DNA of 64,000 bases, taken from NCBI GenBank assembly GCA_024734555.1, contig JANPWX010000619.1:2974666-3038665 (forward strand), in the 5' to 3' direction. The notes beneath the pieces are model-generated. The model did no database searches, was not told the origin of the DNA, and saw only the letters and a program-made list of their open reading frames with translations. Origin of the DNA: Trochalopteron elliotii. Lineage: Eukaryota > Chordata > Aves > Passeriformes > Leiothrichidae. Each line of letters opens with the position of its first letter. Position 1 is the stretch's first letter. Both the position numbers and the translations under genes were made by a program. Of the stretch, positions 47,801 through 61,078 are shown piece by piece.

Positions 47801-49864
47801 TAGATAAACTAACAACCGTAGTATTCTTCTGATTTCACCCTCTAAAAAGAGTACATTGTGATGTGTTTCTTGATTAAAAAATTTGTGGGTCTTTGGCTAA
47901 GAGAAGCACTTTTGCCTAAATGTAGAAGAATGCAGAATTTCTCAAGCTCAGGTACTTCTGGATGCAGAACCTGTCACAACTTAAGGTATATATTTTCTTG
48001 CAAGAACCTTATGGAGAAATTGTTGGCAGAGTATGCTTGAGAAGGTTTCATGAATGCTTTGCTAGCACTCTGTTAAAATAACCTCCTCTTCTCATCAATA
48101 GATTTTAATAGAATTGAAGGTTAAATGTTTAAATTGCAGAAAGTGGAGCAAACACCTGTTAGCTTCTGTGAATAGGTATATATTTGACAATAAAAACTTT
48201 CATTCCATTGTTTTATAGACAGACAAAATCTCTTCAGAGCTTCACAGCTACACATCCCATTGATTACACTGTGTGTTAATTAGAGCAAGAGTACTATGGT
48301 GGAGTGTTGTCCTTGAAAACCTTATGATGTTGGCAAGAAAAGATGTGCAAATGATTGTTTGATTCCTGGATAACTTATCTGGCTTTTGTCTCAACTGGAA
48401 CCTGGCTCTGTATTTGTGTGCAGTTTGCTGAGGACTGTGTTTCCAGGCATTTCACTGATGTTAACAGGGCTTAATATCCATCACAGGCCATTTTTTATAA
48501 ATGAATTCCATAGAACCACAAAGTTCAGTGGTGAAATTGTAAAATGGGGCTTACAAGACAAATGTGGTTTCCATTCTTTCATGGCTCCTGGTTGCTGTGT
48601 GGGAAGTACCTCTGTTATAGATGAGCAGTCCAGCATGGCAGAGGTGGGAGGAGGAGATAAGAAGCATCTCTTGGAGAAAAGAGACAACCAGCTTTATTTT
48701 ATTTTTATAACAACATAATATTGAACAAAATAAATGCAAAACCAGAGAAGAAAGAAGATAGCACAGTGAGATATCTATTGTTTTCTATGAATGTAAATAG
48801 GTGTAAAGATCCCTAAGCCATTAAGTTTCCTATTTTTACTATTTTAAAGCAACTCTATGACAAGACTGTACTTGGATACTGAGGTATCAGGGAAAAGGGC
48901 CTTTATTCCCTCTTATGAAAGAAATGTGTGTAAATTAGCTGAGGTTGGCTTAGGCAGAGGCTGTGTTCCAGGTACCACTGCTATTTGAACACAATGAAAT
49001 AATCAAGAGAGGCTAAAAAGAGGAAGAAAGTCAGATAGACAAATAAAAGAATATACAGGGATGTGGAAGATAAAAAAAGTCAAAAATGTCAGGAAAAAAT
49101 TAGTACAGCAAGGTGTAGAGAAAAGCAGAAAAAATGTATTAATTTTGAAGACGGTAAAGAAAAAAAAGACCTTTTTTTGTTTTCTATTAATAAAAGTTGG
49201 TTGCAAAAACAGATTTACATGTAGTTGAGGTTATCTTCAATGTTGTGTCCATAGATTTGTGGATGCATGTCTCTATCTTAGATTGACTAAATCTGATTTC
49301 TCTACATTCTTGCATAAGGTGGTTGTGTGCAATATTTTATTATATTTTAAGGGTATTTGAAAGAAAAATATTGCTTTTCTAGTGTGAAGTGCATAGAAGA
49401 GGGCTTTGGTTGCAATCCATGTAATTACAACATAGAAAATTCCTCTTGGCAGTGGTGCTGATATTCTTCAGCTCCTATCATTTAAATTTAAGGCAGTCCT
49501 GGAAATTGTTGCTAGTTTCATACTCACTTAAGAAAGTAAGAGGCCCAAATATAGTCTTTAGTCACCTTTATTCACCCTTGAATTGTGTGCAATACTTGCT
49601 TCATGGCACAGTGGTTTTAGACCATTCAATACATGTTTATTTATATGAACGTCTTTTCTCACACACTGACTATTCCTTACTGTGCTGGGGTGACCTTAGT
49701 GAATTTATCTCTGGGTTAAACAAGGAAATCTTAATTCTGATCTTATTTCAAGGGAGCTCACTGAACTGGAAGAAAACCCCAAAACCAGTCTGGCTCACAA
49801 AAGCCATTGAGAAAGAATTATCAAGCACTGTTTGTATCCCTGAAACAATTTCATTGTGATCTGG

Positions 49865-50605
49865 GTGAAACTGGTTAACTGGAGATGTCCCAGATGGCTG
49901 GAAGTTGGGCAATGAGATGCTTATCTACAAGAAGGCTAGGAAGGAAGATCTGGGGAACTGGTGACCTGTCAGCCTGACCTTGGTGCCAGGGAAGGTTATG
50001 GAGCAGATTACCTTGGGTGCATCACAAGACACGTACCTACAGGCAGGGAACCAGGCCCAGCCAGATTGGGTTTAGAAAAGGCAGGTCCTGCTTGATCATC
50101 CTGACTTTTTATAACCAGTTGATCCATCTGGTAGATGAGGGAAAGGCTGTGGATGTTGTCTACCTGGACTGCAGCAGAGCCTTTGATACTGTGTCCCACA
50201 GCATTCTCCTGGAGAAGTTTGGACAGGTGCTCTGTTCTGTCTCTGGGTGAAAAACTATCTGGATGGCCGGGCTCAGAGAGTGGTGGTGACAGGAGCTACA
50301 TGCAGCTGGCAGCTGGTCACCAGTGGGTTGGGGCCAGCCCTGTGTGATACCTTGGCTGATGGTCTGGATGAAAGGGTTCAAATGCACCCTCTGCAAGTTC
50401 ACAGACAACACCAAGTTGGGTGGGAGTGTTAACAGGCTGGAGGGCAGGAAGGCTCTGGAGGGATCTGGACAGGCTGGATCCATGGCCTGAGGCCAGTTGT
50501 GTTAGCTTCAATAAGGTGAAGTGCTGAGTCCTGTCCTTGGGTCGCAACCATCCCAGGCAGTGCTACAGGCTGGGGGCAGAGTCAGAGGATTATAGGGTGG
50601 CCCAG
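49865..50605 (+). repeat. CR1 LINE ORF2 fragment, plus strand (copy 1)
   Basis: Broken reverse-transcriptase reading. In several frames it gives VPDGWKLGN, PVSLTLVPGKVMEQI, VDVVYLDCSRAFDTVSHSIL, LDGRAQRVVVTGATCSW and PRQCYRLGAES, matching the order in avian CR1 ORF2. Bases coding for VPQGSVLGPV are partly lost after VTSG. Several frameshifts and stops are present, so it is inactive. Neither the true CR1 3' end nor the 5' end is kept. Confidence 0.92.
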
Positions 50606-53600
50606 GGAAATTTGCCAACAGCTTGGGGGAGACCCCTCAGCTGGTCTTCCCACTTTTTGACCCCTCAGTGGGTTTTTCTCTCTATTTGCATGTTAACCCC
50701 GGCTGGCAACTGCCAGGACCTGTGTAGGACTCACACCAACCGTTTATGGAATAACACTCTTCGTTGATATAAAATTGTGACAGGTTAAGGTTCAAGGATT
50801 GTTGGTGATAGTACCTCATGGCAAACACATATTTAAAGCAATACACAGCAAACCTCTCATCTCCAGTAAAACTATTCAGCACAGAGTATGATTGTTACCC
50901 CAATAGGTTTTCCTGTAGGGGAGATGACAGGTTCAGCCTATCAACAGATCCCAGCAGTTACAATGGAAACTTCCCTAACTTTTCCCCCATTCTCAACTTA
51001 CTTTCATACTATTTCTTTTTGTTTAGGTGGAGCTTGAGTGACTTGAGTCATAAATATCTTTGTTACTGATTGGTGTAACATTCTTCTGCTTTGCTGTTAA
51101 AGATACAGTCAAAACAATACAGAACACATACCCAGTGAGGGGTGGCTGTACTGGTTGTACCTTGGGGTGGGTAACTTTGGGGTGGAGTAGTGTGTTAACA
51201 TTACAATTAGGCTGTAATGAACCAAGGGAGAGAACCAATGAATCTAAGGAGAGGGATTTTGCCATAGCTGTTGGCTCAGCAGCAGGACATCTTCTTTCTC
51301 CCTTGGCTGACAGGGTTATCAGTGGCAAAGTGCCATCGAATTCCCCTCCTTGCAGGATTTCAGCAGAGTCTGGCCGGTGGTGTCTCCACTCTGCTCCACC
51401 CTCCATTCCATTCCCCTTAGCAGGTACTTACAGTTGTATCAGGAATCATTGTGGAACATGCCAGACGCTTTCCATTCAGGGAGTAGCAGCTATATTTTAC
51501 CCTGTAATTTTTGTACAGTTGTAACTCCTTTTAGGATGTGAATATAACTTCGCAGTTTCCTCTGATTTTCCTGAAAGCCATCTTTCCACAAATGTGATAT
51601 GGAATAAATTTGTTCCTGAATTAGCTATAGGTTAAAAAACAGATTAAAGAAAAAAAAAAGAATAGGGTAGGTTATTGTTATCCAAAAGGTTCTGTAGATG
51701 AATGGATGAAGCTGTATGCCACTCTATATATTGTTCATTGATCTAGCAAACGGTGCAAATAATGAGACAATTTTTGGCAGATATGAAATTATTCAAGATA
51801 GCCAAATCTTATTGTAAAGAGTTGTGTAAGGAATTAATGCTGAGTGGTTGGGTGAGAAAAGACTAAATTAATGCTAAGTAAACCTCCTGAGGGAAAAACA
51901 GTTTTAATGATGGAGCTCACAGTGGTGGACTCTAAATTAGCAAAGATCTTGAAACTCTTCTGATTAATTCCTTTAAGACATCAGTCCTAATCTCAACCAC
52001 CACCATCAAAAGAAAAACAGAATACTAGGAAGCACTGGGAAGGAAAAGCAATGATTAAAAAAAAGCATCAGAAAGCTTCATTATGTGTATATTGATGAGA
52101 TGGAAACACAGTAAATGGTTTGTGGATGTGCAGAGGCAAATAAACCTAGAAAGGGCAGAGAGAGGAGCAGTGAGGGAGGGCTAGAGGTCTGGGACAACTT
52201 CTGTGAGACATATAACTGTGTAGCATAGTCTTCAGCTTGGAAAAGAGACAACAAAATGTGGGTGTGAGGGAGGAATAGCAAATTATGAATGACATGAAGA
52301 AACTGAATAGGGAATGATTACTCACTGTGGGGTACCCAAGGAAACTATTAGGCAGCGGGTTTAAAACAAACAAAAGAAAGCCCTTTCCTGCATAACAACA
52401 TTACACATTGAAATTAATTTTCTTTGGATGCCAAAATTACAAATAAGTTAAAAAATGATTAAACAATTTTGTAAAGGAAAGACCATGAAGAGCTATTAAA
52501 CAAGAAATGGATGATTTGAAACAGAAGTAGCATCTACTGTTCTACTTCCCCTCTTTCATATGTTCTTTTTTTTTCTTAACATCAGGTGCGGGCCACTAGC
52601 TGAGAAAAATCTTTTGGTTTTTAGTTTGATCTAGCATATCTGTTTTTATGTAAAGCAGCCTAGAAAATATGGTTTATTCAATACTAAGTATGTAAGCTTT
52701 GATTCTGCTATCCTTTATCCCAGCCTATTGTCAATATAAAAGGTAACCTGGTTTCTTTTGGGCGACATGATTAAATGTCATATAACTGAGCACTTCTGAA
52801 TCAATAATAGGTCAATAATAATCCAACCAAAACCTTCTATTAAATGATCCTTTTTAGACATTTATCATGTATGTAATGGTATACAAATATTTTCAATGTT
52901 ACTAAGAAAGAGGAATAAATATAGAATATACAACTTGAGACTCAGTAAGCATTGCATGGCTTAAGGACAGATGGGAAAAATATATCTCCACAATCTAGCA
53001 AAGGACGCTAATTCAGTTTCTCTATGATTTCTCTAATTTTGCTTTAGTGAAGCAAAACTAGGAAGGAATGATGGTTAAGTATTCTCAATATCTTTATGTT
53101 TGCAAAATAATTCCAGAAGAACCGTAACCCCAGTGGTTTTTGTTTTTTATTACTGTAGGAATGTGGGGACTTCCATTAATTTCAAGAGCTGCTCCCACTA
53201 AATGTGTGATTCCTGTGGTAACAGAAAACAGCCTGGTTGGAGAATGTTGGTCCCTACACAGATCTTCAAAGCTAATGTGACAATGGTCCTTTCTCTGTCA
53301 AGGCCCAACATGAACAAAACTGCAGCTTTGGAATTGGCACACAGAAGGTCTACAAAGCAGAGTTGGCGGTTAGCTACAAAGTTAACTCTGTTAGCAAAGT
53401 TGTCACTGAGAGTGAGGGAAAAATCCTGAGGGTTTTTTCTGAGGAGAGAAAATGAGATTCTCCTGACTGCAAAGCTGAGAAAGATATAGTTTGGATTTGC
53501 TCTGCTGGTTGAGAATATTGAGGGAAAAAAAAGAAAAAAGCCCTAAATATTTGAGGAAGAATGAAGCTCTTAGAGCTCATGCCATGGGAGAAATGAGAGA

Positions 53601-55566
53601 AAATAGAAAGGCTGGCTGTTAAAATTGCTATCAACAACTGAAATACTGAGTTGAACTTTCAAGGACCATGTGTTCTCCTATCATTTTCAAATTTATAAAC
53701 AGGTACTGTTGTATTTTCTGGAATATTATTTTCTGAAAGCTGACGAATGACAGAGCTCATTTGAATGGGTGTCCTGCCACTCAGGCACCTTCCTAATGGA
53801 GCTGGGACTCGTTCTGATATTTGTTTCCAGGATAAGAGGTCTGGCAGCATTAGGCTGGGCACTGGCTTCATGTGATGACGTGTGTGCATCTGGACAGGTT
53901 CCCACTGTAAGGGTAGCATGTCTGCTGTGTCAAGTTGGACTGGCTGGAAATACCATGAGGAGGGGGATATTGCTGGTGTTGGATATATTGCACAATGGCA
54001 ATGGGCTAAATAGTCCTGTCAGGTTGTAAGCCTCTGGTGTAAGAGAAGCACTGTCTTGAGCACTGCATAAACATCCCGACCTTTGAGACTTGGACAGACT
54101 CTGAGAACATTTTCTTCCTGAGCAGGGCTCAGGTGTCATTGCATGTGCTTCAGTGCCCACATTTAGGTGCTTTGAGGAATTTGTGTCAAAAGTTGAGATG
54201 CAAATTGAACAGAGGTATCAGTGAGGATTAGACTTCAAAATTACTGTGTTGAACTTTTCACGTTTTTCTCATCCGCTCTGCCATATCTGATGCCTCATGG
54301 TCACTGCCAATTCCTTTCTGATTATGTTTGATGTATGTTTGCAGCTGATGAAGTCAACTAGTTATTTGCAGAACTGTGCTGAACTCACTTCTTGAATGCT
54401 TGGAATGACAGTTCGATGAAACCAGAATAAAAATGGGAACGGCATTTATGCTGGAGTAAGAATACTCGAAAAATTCCTCATGTGCAGTCTGTGTGAGATA
54501 GTATCCATGTAGGTTTGTTTTCTGTGGGCCAGTGAAGAGAAAGTACTGGCTGAAAAGAAAGAGCATGATTCAGTTCCTGCTGTTACTCTGCAATTTTAAA
54601 TAAAATATCCAAGACCAACAGGCTTAGTTTCTTCATGCTGTTAAAATGCAGGTCCTAAATCTTGACCACACTTTAAAATGATTTTGTATTTAAAGTTGAT
54701 AATACAATTTCAAAATTATTTTAACAAAAAAATTAATATGAGGGGAACAAATATTTCCTCAAAACATTTGAGAATGGTAAAATAGAAACATGTCTTCTTG
54801 GTGACTTATCCCTGCAAGTTTGCTTTTGGCTTCAGAAATGAGGCTGGTTTTTTGGTTTGTGCAGTCACAGAAATGCTGGCGCACTGAAGTGAGTCTGATA
54901 TAAGTAAGGTAGAAACAATAGCTCCTCTCCTACCTAGGAACAAAATACTGGAAAATAGTTGTCAATCCTTGTAACAATATTCAGACTATAATATTTTAAA
55001 AGATGTGCTCTCTTTCCCTTAGCAGTACAGTTTCTGCTGTCAGAATTAAGATTTTTTCAAGTTTCAAGGAAAGTTGATAGAATTTTATTCTAAAGTATCC
55101 ACCTAAAATGAATGCACTAAACAATGCATTTTTTCTTTGTGTGTTTAGTTGTGAAAATTAACTTCAACAATTTAACATAAAAGTGGGATCTAGTTCTGCT
55201 TGCATGTAATTATACTGGTAAAAATTAATAACTGGAGGAAGGATGGGGAAAGCAGGCATATTTATTTTCATTTTCTAGGATTAAAACTGGAGCTACAGTG
55301 CAAAATATTCTTCATGTTAATACTGTTTTCCCATACTTTTTCATGAATGGGACGCATTTTAACATGCAAAATACTCTATTAATTGCATGACATTTCTATA
55401 GGGTGGTAAAGCAATAGTGGCGTTAGAGAATGTGACAGGGAATGGTGGGGTTTTTTTGCCCGCCAGGACTCTCTGGCAAGGTAACTGTCTGAATGGATTT
55501 TCTGATTGTAGCCTTTCGTGTTGTACAAGTAAGAGGTGCGGTGGTGCAGCTGTCAGATATTAAAAA
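50606..55566. other. Intergenic sequence, no gene recognised
   Basis: About 5 kb. At 50690-50710 a 21-bp stretch (TTAACCCCGGCTGGCAACT) resembles the antisense 3' end of the avian LTR type seen near 61.1 kb, but the following bases do not match. The 154-codon frame at 51060-51524 has no recognised similarity. Confidence 0.5.
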
Positions 55567-55825
55567 GTTCTATTAGATTTTCTGAATTTGAGCACAGGTT
55601 TTCTGACCTTCCTTCAGCATCTGCATTTTTGATATCTTCAGATTTGTTTCTTGATTTGAAAACTTGCTTTCTGATATATCCCGTCTGGTCGCATGTGGTA
55701 CTGATATGTTTCCCTGAAGCTGTTGTTGTTTGTGATGAATAAGAACTATTGGAATAATCTAGTAATGCTAATTCAAATTCACGTGTAGTGCTGCTGCCTA
55801 GATACACAGTAATTGTTACAGGAGC
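55567..55825 (-). repeat. Unidentified repeat, inverted copy 1, with a 92-codon open frame
   Basis: Read on the minus strand this stretch is about 80% or more identical to 59329-59600 read on the plus strand. The minus-strand frame 55831-55553 is open from ATG for 92 codons (start MEAPVTITVYLGSSTTREF, end LIELFNI), Ser/Thr-rich and hydrophilic. I do not recognise the protein and cannot say whether it was ever coding. There is no CR1 or LTR landmark. It may be a retrocopy of an unknown transcript or part of an unnamed repeat family. Confidence 0.75.
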
Positions 55826-58149
55826 CTCCATTCTGATAAGGACAAATATTCATGATTAAGACATTTCTGATTTTTAACTCATTTGCTCTTTAAACTCAGA
55901 ACTACATTGTTTTTTTCCTAATGAAGAGAAGCAAAAGGACAGGTATATAGGTTTTTAAGGATGTATATGTATGACTTTAATAACCCCAAAATACTGTGAC
56001 TAATCAGTTGAAAACGTGATGTATATTGTTTGAATTTTGTGTGCCACAACGTATTTAAAGTATGAATGTCTTGGATGCCACAATGCCAGCATATCACCCA
56101 TTGCAACCCTCCCTGTCCATCACCACTATTAAAGTGCTGTTGTACAAGAGGGATTTTCCCTGAAGATAAAATCAGGAGTGCTCCTCAACCAACTCTTGGT
56201 TTCTGGTGGTAGTGCACAGTGTTGGAACTTCACCAAGCTGGAGACCTGTAGACTGTCATTCAGTTCGAAATTATTTAGTTTCTGTATTTGCAGCCTTTAA
56301 TAAACCGAAGATAATTTATTTATTTATTCCAGAGTGGTTTGCCTTAAAAAATAAAAAAGTAAAATAAAACATTCACTTGGGGATTTTTGCTTGCTTTCCT
56401 GTATGGGTGTATATAACTATGCAGTTATCAATTGCAAGTGCAGGTGTTTGTGGACAAGGGTTTTTGCAACCGTTTTTAAGATCAGATTAAAAATCATTCT
56501 AGAGTGTTCAGTTGGAGTTGGAATATCTGATGGTGTCATTCAGAGTGGTAGAAAGAGAGCTTGTAGAAAAAAAACACTGAATCAATTGGCAGTAACTTTG
56601 AAGTGACCGTTTTTAACAGCAAAGGTTATGTGGTGCAATCTATTCTGGCATTTTAAAATGAAAATAGGCTATCTTTCTAAAAGTCTTGGAGTGCATAAAA
56701 TAATCGACTCTGTGCCATATGTTCTGTTGGGCTCTGAGTTAATACAGATTTAATTTTCTTTAACTGCAGACTTAAAGGCTTTGTTTTCAGAGTACTTACC
56801 TCTCAGTTTTATCTCTGATGCTGCTGCTAAGGCCTGAGTGGTTGGGGTGCTCAGGAAAAAGACAACAGGCAAGTCCCAGAAAGTCAGAGGACTGGTTTTT
56901 TGTACTATTAACACCATGTTTATTTAACAGTATTGGAATATGATAAACAGGTTCTTTGATTGGCTTTTGAATTTCATGAGCATTTGAAAAGTTTTATCTT
57001 GTTTGACTCCTCAGCTTCAGTCTTCTTGCTTTAGTTGGCAACTGTTAATTTGAATCAAATTGAGAAAATGCCGGAGACCTTTTGTAATGGCAGTTTGCTA
57101 ATCTGACTTCTTTGTCCACAGAGAAGTCAGGGAATTGGCTCTCAGAATAGCTGCTCTTTGTTCTATCTATAGGATTCTTAAAGGCCTTTTAAAAATGGTA
57201 AATGCTAATTAGCACGTATCAAGTACATGAAAAACATGAGAATTGATATGAGAGAAAAGGAATGTAAGAGAACATAAAACTGCATTCCAGAAAAAACATG
57301 CCATAGAGAATAATGAGAACCTAGGAAAAACTGGATTTCTTTTCATCTTTTAAGAGAGAATTTTATAATCTTTTACATGCTTTTGCTCCTAGTCCTTATC
57401 CAGGAAATGGGGAATTAAAGTTTGGATGAAGAGCAATTAAATTCAAACTAAATGTACATTTATTTAGAGAGTATATAGATTTTAGAGGTTTTATTCATAC
57501 CAGTTATCATTTAAGATAGCACTCAGGGAATACTGGAATATGATCCAGGTTTACTGGCCACTGCTTCTCCATATTAGTATTTAAATCATTTATTAACAGT
57601 GTAACTAAGGGAGCAATAAGTAGTAGCTTGCCTGTTCTTACATCAGCAATTCTGGACTGAATGCTTGTTTTTCTAACTCATACAGACTGCTATTGTCTAC
57701 TGGCATTCTGCTTTTAGAAGCTAATATGAAACTATATAATACTCTCCCTAAATAGTACTATCTCTTGGCAAAGACAATCTCTATGAATTGTATATCTAAA
57801 GAATCAAACACATGTTTTTCAATTTAAAATCTAGGCATTTATTTCCTCCTTACCCATATCAACTCCATTTTTGTCAGTAACTACCATTGATAAGTTATGC
57901 CTTTTAAAGTGCTGATGGTTCATTCCAATAGCTTTCATTAAATCATATAAGGAAAATGTTGAGAAACTATTGCTTTTAGTTTCCCAAAAACTCCAGAACC
58001 AGTGACCACAAAGACATTGATTTATTTGGGTAGGATATTTAGTGAAGCAATTGACTTGCAATAAACTGTAGATGGAGTAACTACAGAACCTTTTCCAAAT
58101 GGATACATTGTGCTGTCCCAAATTATTCTCAGGTTTTACTAGATTCTGT
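55826..58149. other. Intergenic sequence, no gene recognised
   Basis: AT-rich, 2.3 kb. No repeat or exon identified. The 134-codon minus-strand frame at 57831-58235 has no known motif and runs into the CR1. Confidence 0.55.
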
Positions 58150-58715
58150 GCAGCCTGCATGGCCAGATAGGATCCACCTAGGAATTGTTCACCAAGAAAC
58201 CTGGTGAAATTGTTCACCAAGACACTTTCCATCATTGACCATCAGTTCTGACTAACCAGGGAGGTACCAGACAGCTGGAAGTTAGCCATTGTGATGCGTA
58301 CCTACAGGAAGAGCTGGAAGGAGGATACTGGCCTGTCAGCCTGACCTTGGTGCCAGGGAAGGTTATGGAGCAGATTACCTTGGGTGCATAACAAGACAGG
58401 ACAAGCAGGGGACCAGGCCCAGTCACCACGACCTCCTTTATGGTCAGTTGCCTGCCTTGTGGATGAGGGAAAGGCTGTGGATATTGTCTACCTGGACTGC
58501 AGCAGAGCCTTTGATACTGTGTCCCACAGCATTCTCCTGGAGAAGTTTGGACAGGTGCTCTGTTCTGTCTCTGGGTGAAAAACTGTCTGGATGGTCGGGC
58601 CCAGAGAGTGGTGGTGACAGGAGCTACATGCAGCTGGCAGCCGGTCACCAGTGGGTTCCCCAGGGCTCAGTGTTGGGGCCAGTCCTGTTTAATACCTTGG
58701 CTGATGGTTGGGATG
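58150..58715 (+). repeat. CR1 LINE ORF2 fragment, plus strand (copy 2)
   Basis: Contains PVSLTLVPGKVMEQI, VDIVYLDCSRAFDTVSHSIL, RVVVTGATCSWQPVTSG and the VPQGSVLGPVLFNTLADG segment that copy 1 has partly lost. It is very similar to copy 1 over about 58255-58715, including the same shortened EKFGQVLCSVSG junction before VKN-LDGR. Frames are broken and both ends of the LINE are missing. Confidence 0.92.
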
Positions 58716-59328
58716 AAGAATATCATTACATATCTGCCCATGAAAATATGAATTTGAAAACCTTTTAGAAAAGGCCTCACAAGCCTGTCTCTCTATGCCA
58801 GTCTTGACTTATTTTGTCCAAGCTGAAATCTTAGACCAACTTTCTCATATCACCTCCAAGAGACCTGTGAACTCATGTTCAATTCAGAGATTGCTACTAA
58901 CCTGTGATTCTAATTCCAGCCTACAATTTCATTTTCTGAGTATGAATGCTGCTAGACTTGTCAGTGAGACACATAACATGGATTTGCTATGTGGGTTATT
59001 ATTCTCATTCAGGCTGTCTTTATGATTCTTGCTGCAATATTTCAAATCTTTCCTGTCTTTTCATGTAGCAGAAGTTGGCATTATCTTGTGACTCCATTAC
59101 TATGGCATACCTTTTGTCTTTAGTTGTAATTTTGTTCCTCCTGACAATTCCTCATATTGCTGCAAAGGTCTTCCTTCCTGTGTTTCTATTACCGTTAATT
59201 CCCTTGCTTGGCAAAATCCATCCCCCCTTGCTTCACTAAACTTAAGCTGTTGATTAATTCTTGAGGCTTTTCACAACAGTTTGCAGCATACTTAGGACCT
59301 TATCTTCAAGACTGAGGGTGAGCACCAA
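58716..59328. other. Short intergenic stretch between CR1 and the unidentified repeat
   Basis: About 0.6 kb, AT-rich. Nothing recognised. Confidence 0.5.
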
Positions 59329-59600
59329 GCTCCAGTTGGCTCTGGAACAATTACTATGTATCTAGGCAGCAGCACTACAAGTGAATGTGAATTAGCAGCA
59401 CTACAGATTATTCCAGGAGTTCCTATTCATCACAAACAACAGCTTTGGGAAAACACAGCACTACTACATGCAACCACACACAGGAAATAGATCAGAAAGC
59501 ACGTTTTCAAATCAAGAAACAAATCTGAAGACTATCAAAAATGCAGATGAAGAAGGAAGACCAGAAAATCTGTGATCAGGTTTAGAAAACCTAACTGAAG
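59329..59600 (+). repeat. Unidentified repeat, inverted copy 2
   Basis: Plus-strand counterpart of 55567-55825. Landmarks shared by both copies are TATCTAGGCAGCAGCACTAC near the start and TTTTCAAATCAAGAAACAAA in the second half. A small insertion (GCACTACAGATT against the other copy's TTACTAGATT) shifts the frame, and stops follow, so this copy has no open frame. Confidence 0.75.
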
Positions 59601-61078
59601 CCCAGCCTTCTCCACCTACTTGTTAAAGTTCCAGGCAGACACATTTGTTTTTATCCCTGTAGTATTCCTATACCTACCTTTAAGCTGGGAAACAGGAATA
59701 TCCCTGTAAGCAGACCCAATTTACTCCATTATCCTCCAAATCCCTGCTTAATATTCTTCTTAACTAAGACTAATACATGAGAGCATGAGCACAGTCTCCT
59801 GAGATCAAGCTGAGCAATGCCGGTTGCTTTATCTCTACCATTGACGCCTGCATTAATTTCCTCTGTACTTTGCAAAATAAATCATCTGAGGCAGGGGCAA
59901 GTAGCATAAACAAAGTGTTACTGCAATGCAGTTGATAAGTCATGATTTTGGAAGGCTGGCACTTCCAGGACATTTTTGAGTGGTGGCCTATGGTATATGA
60001 ATGCTACAGAACAGGTACTTCTGCCTGAACAATAAGGTGTTAAGGGATTTACTTTTAATTTCCTTACTTCTATGAAAGGTTTCTTTCATTTTATAGAAAC
60101 CATTATTGTTTCTCAATTAAGTTATTTGTATAGCATGTGTGGGTAGCACAGGATGATAAATATTGAATATGTGGAAGTGATTCATATTTCATGAACTCTG
60201 ATCCTGACCTTCTTACAATTACCAGAACAAATTACATTAATTACACCAAATTACATGACAGGTGGAGGAAGTTGTCATTAGTATCCATTACATACAATAT
60301 AGAAATATAGCAATATAGAAAGAAACTCCCTGGTTTTCTGTGGTAATTGACTGTAAGCATGACCACTCTTACATAACAGCAATACACACTTAGGAGGTGA
60401 TGTTTTCTTTGTGTAGTTTTCATATAAAAAGAGCTTACTTATTTCAGAGTAATAAAGTTTTTCCCGAGTGATAAAATCAATGGAGCCTGGGTGCCTATGG
60501 ATTTGGAGTTGCTGTATCCACTAGTGCAGCTCCTTTTCTACCTCCCTCCAAGTCCTCTCTAGTGTCCTAAACCAAGCAGTGATGTGGGTGCCACACATGG
60601 AGCTCCTGTCAGTGCTTGTGCCAGCTGCATTGGCAGCTGCAAAGGCTATTTGTGTTCCTCTGGGGCAGACACACATTCCTGTATTTTAGACTTTATTGCT
60701 AACTGCTGGTCTTCAGGAAACCTGTAGGAGTGCAGTCATTTGTAAGTTTCAAATTTGGGTTAACAGTGATTGTGTGTGTGTGAAGTTAGATGACAGGAAG
60801 ATATTGTGGTACGAGAAACCACATTTCCCTAGGCAAAGAAGCAGTGAAAAATTCTTTGTTGCGAAGGTCAATATCCAAAAATGTGCACTGGAGAATGATC
60901 TAGAAGGGTCATACAGTATGACCCATGTGACAGACTGGTGCAGGATGGCATTATGCTCCACTAGGAGCCCCACCCACACCTCCCACAGTGTAGGCTTTCC
61001 CCTGGCTTTTCCTTTTTAGTCACAGGGGAATTCTTCTGAGGTGAAAGACCGTCATAAGAAAGGCACGTGTTTTGATAT
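59601..61078. other. Intergenic sequence, no gene recognised
   Basis: About 1.5 kb. A short frame at 60696-61019 (107 codons) shows no known motif. Confidence 0.5.

Larger units (their letters stand above)
31056..49864. other. Intergenic sequence, no gene recognised
   Basis: About 18.8 kb. Open frames up to 124 codons occur, but none has a recognisable domain, splice context or codon bias. GC-richer blocks that stand out are about 35150-35600 and 42560-42870. Short inverted repeats at 35432-35451, 38152-38204, 39635-39659 and 44819-44840 are listed separately or as findings. Confidence 0.6.

Noticed and set aside
49446..49859. 137-codon plus-strand open frame before CR1 copy 1
   Set aside because: Composition is that of AT-rich non-coding DNA; no domain recognised. 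Probably chance.
51060..51524. 154-codon plus-strand open frame
   Set aside because: No known motif, and it lies near repeat remnants. Could be part of an old LTR element, but nothing in it is recognisable.
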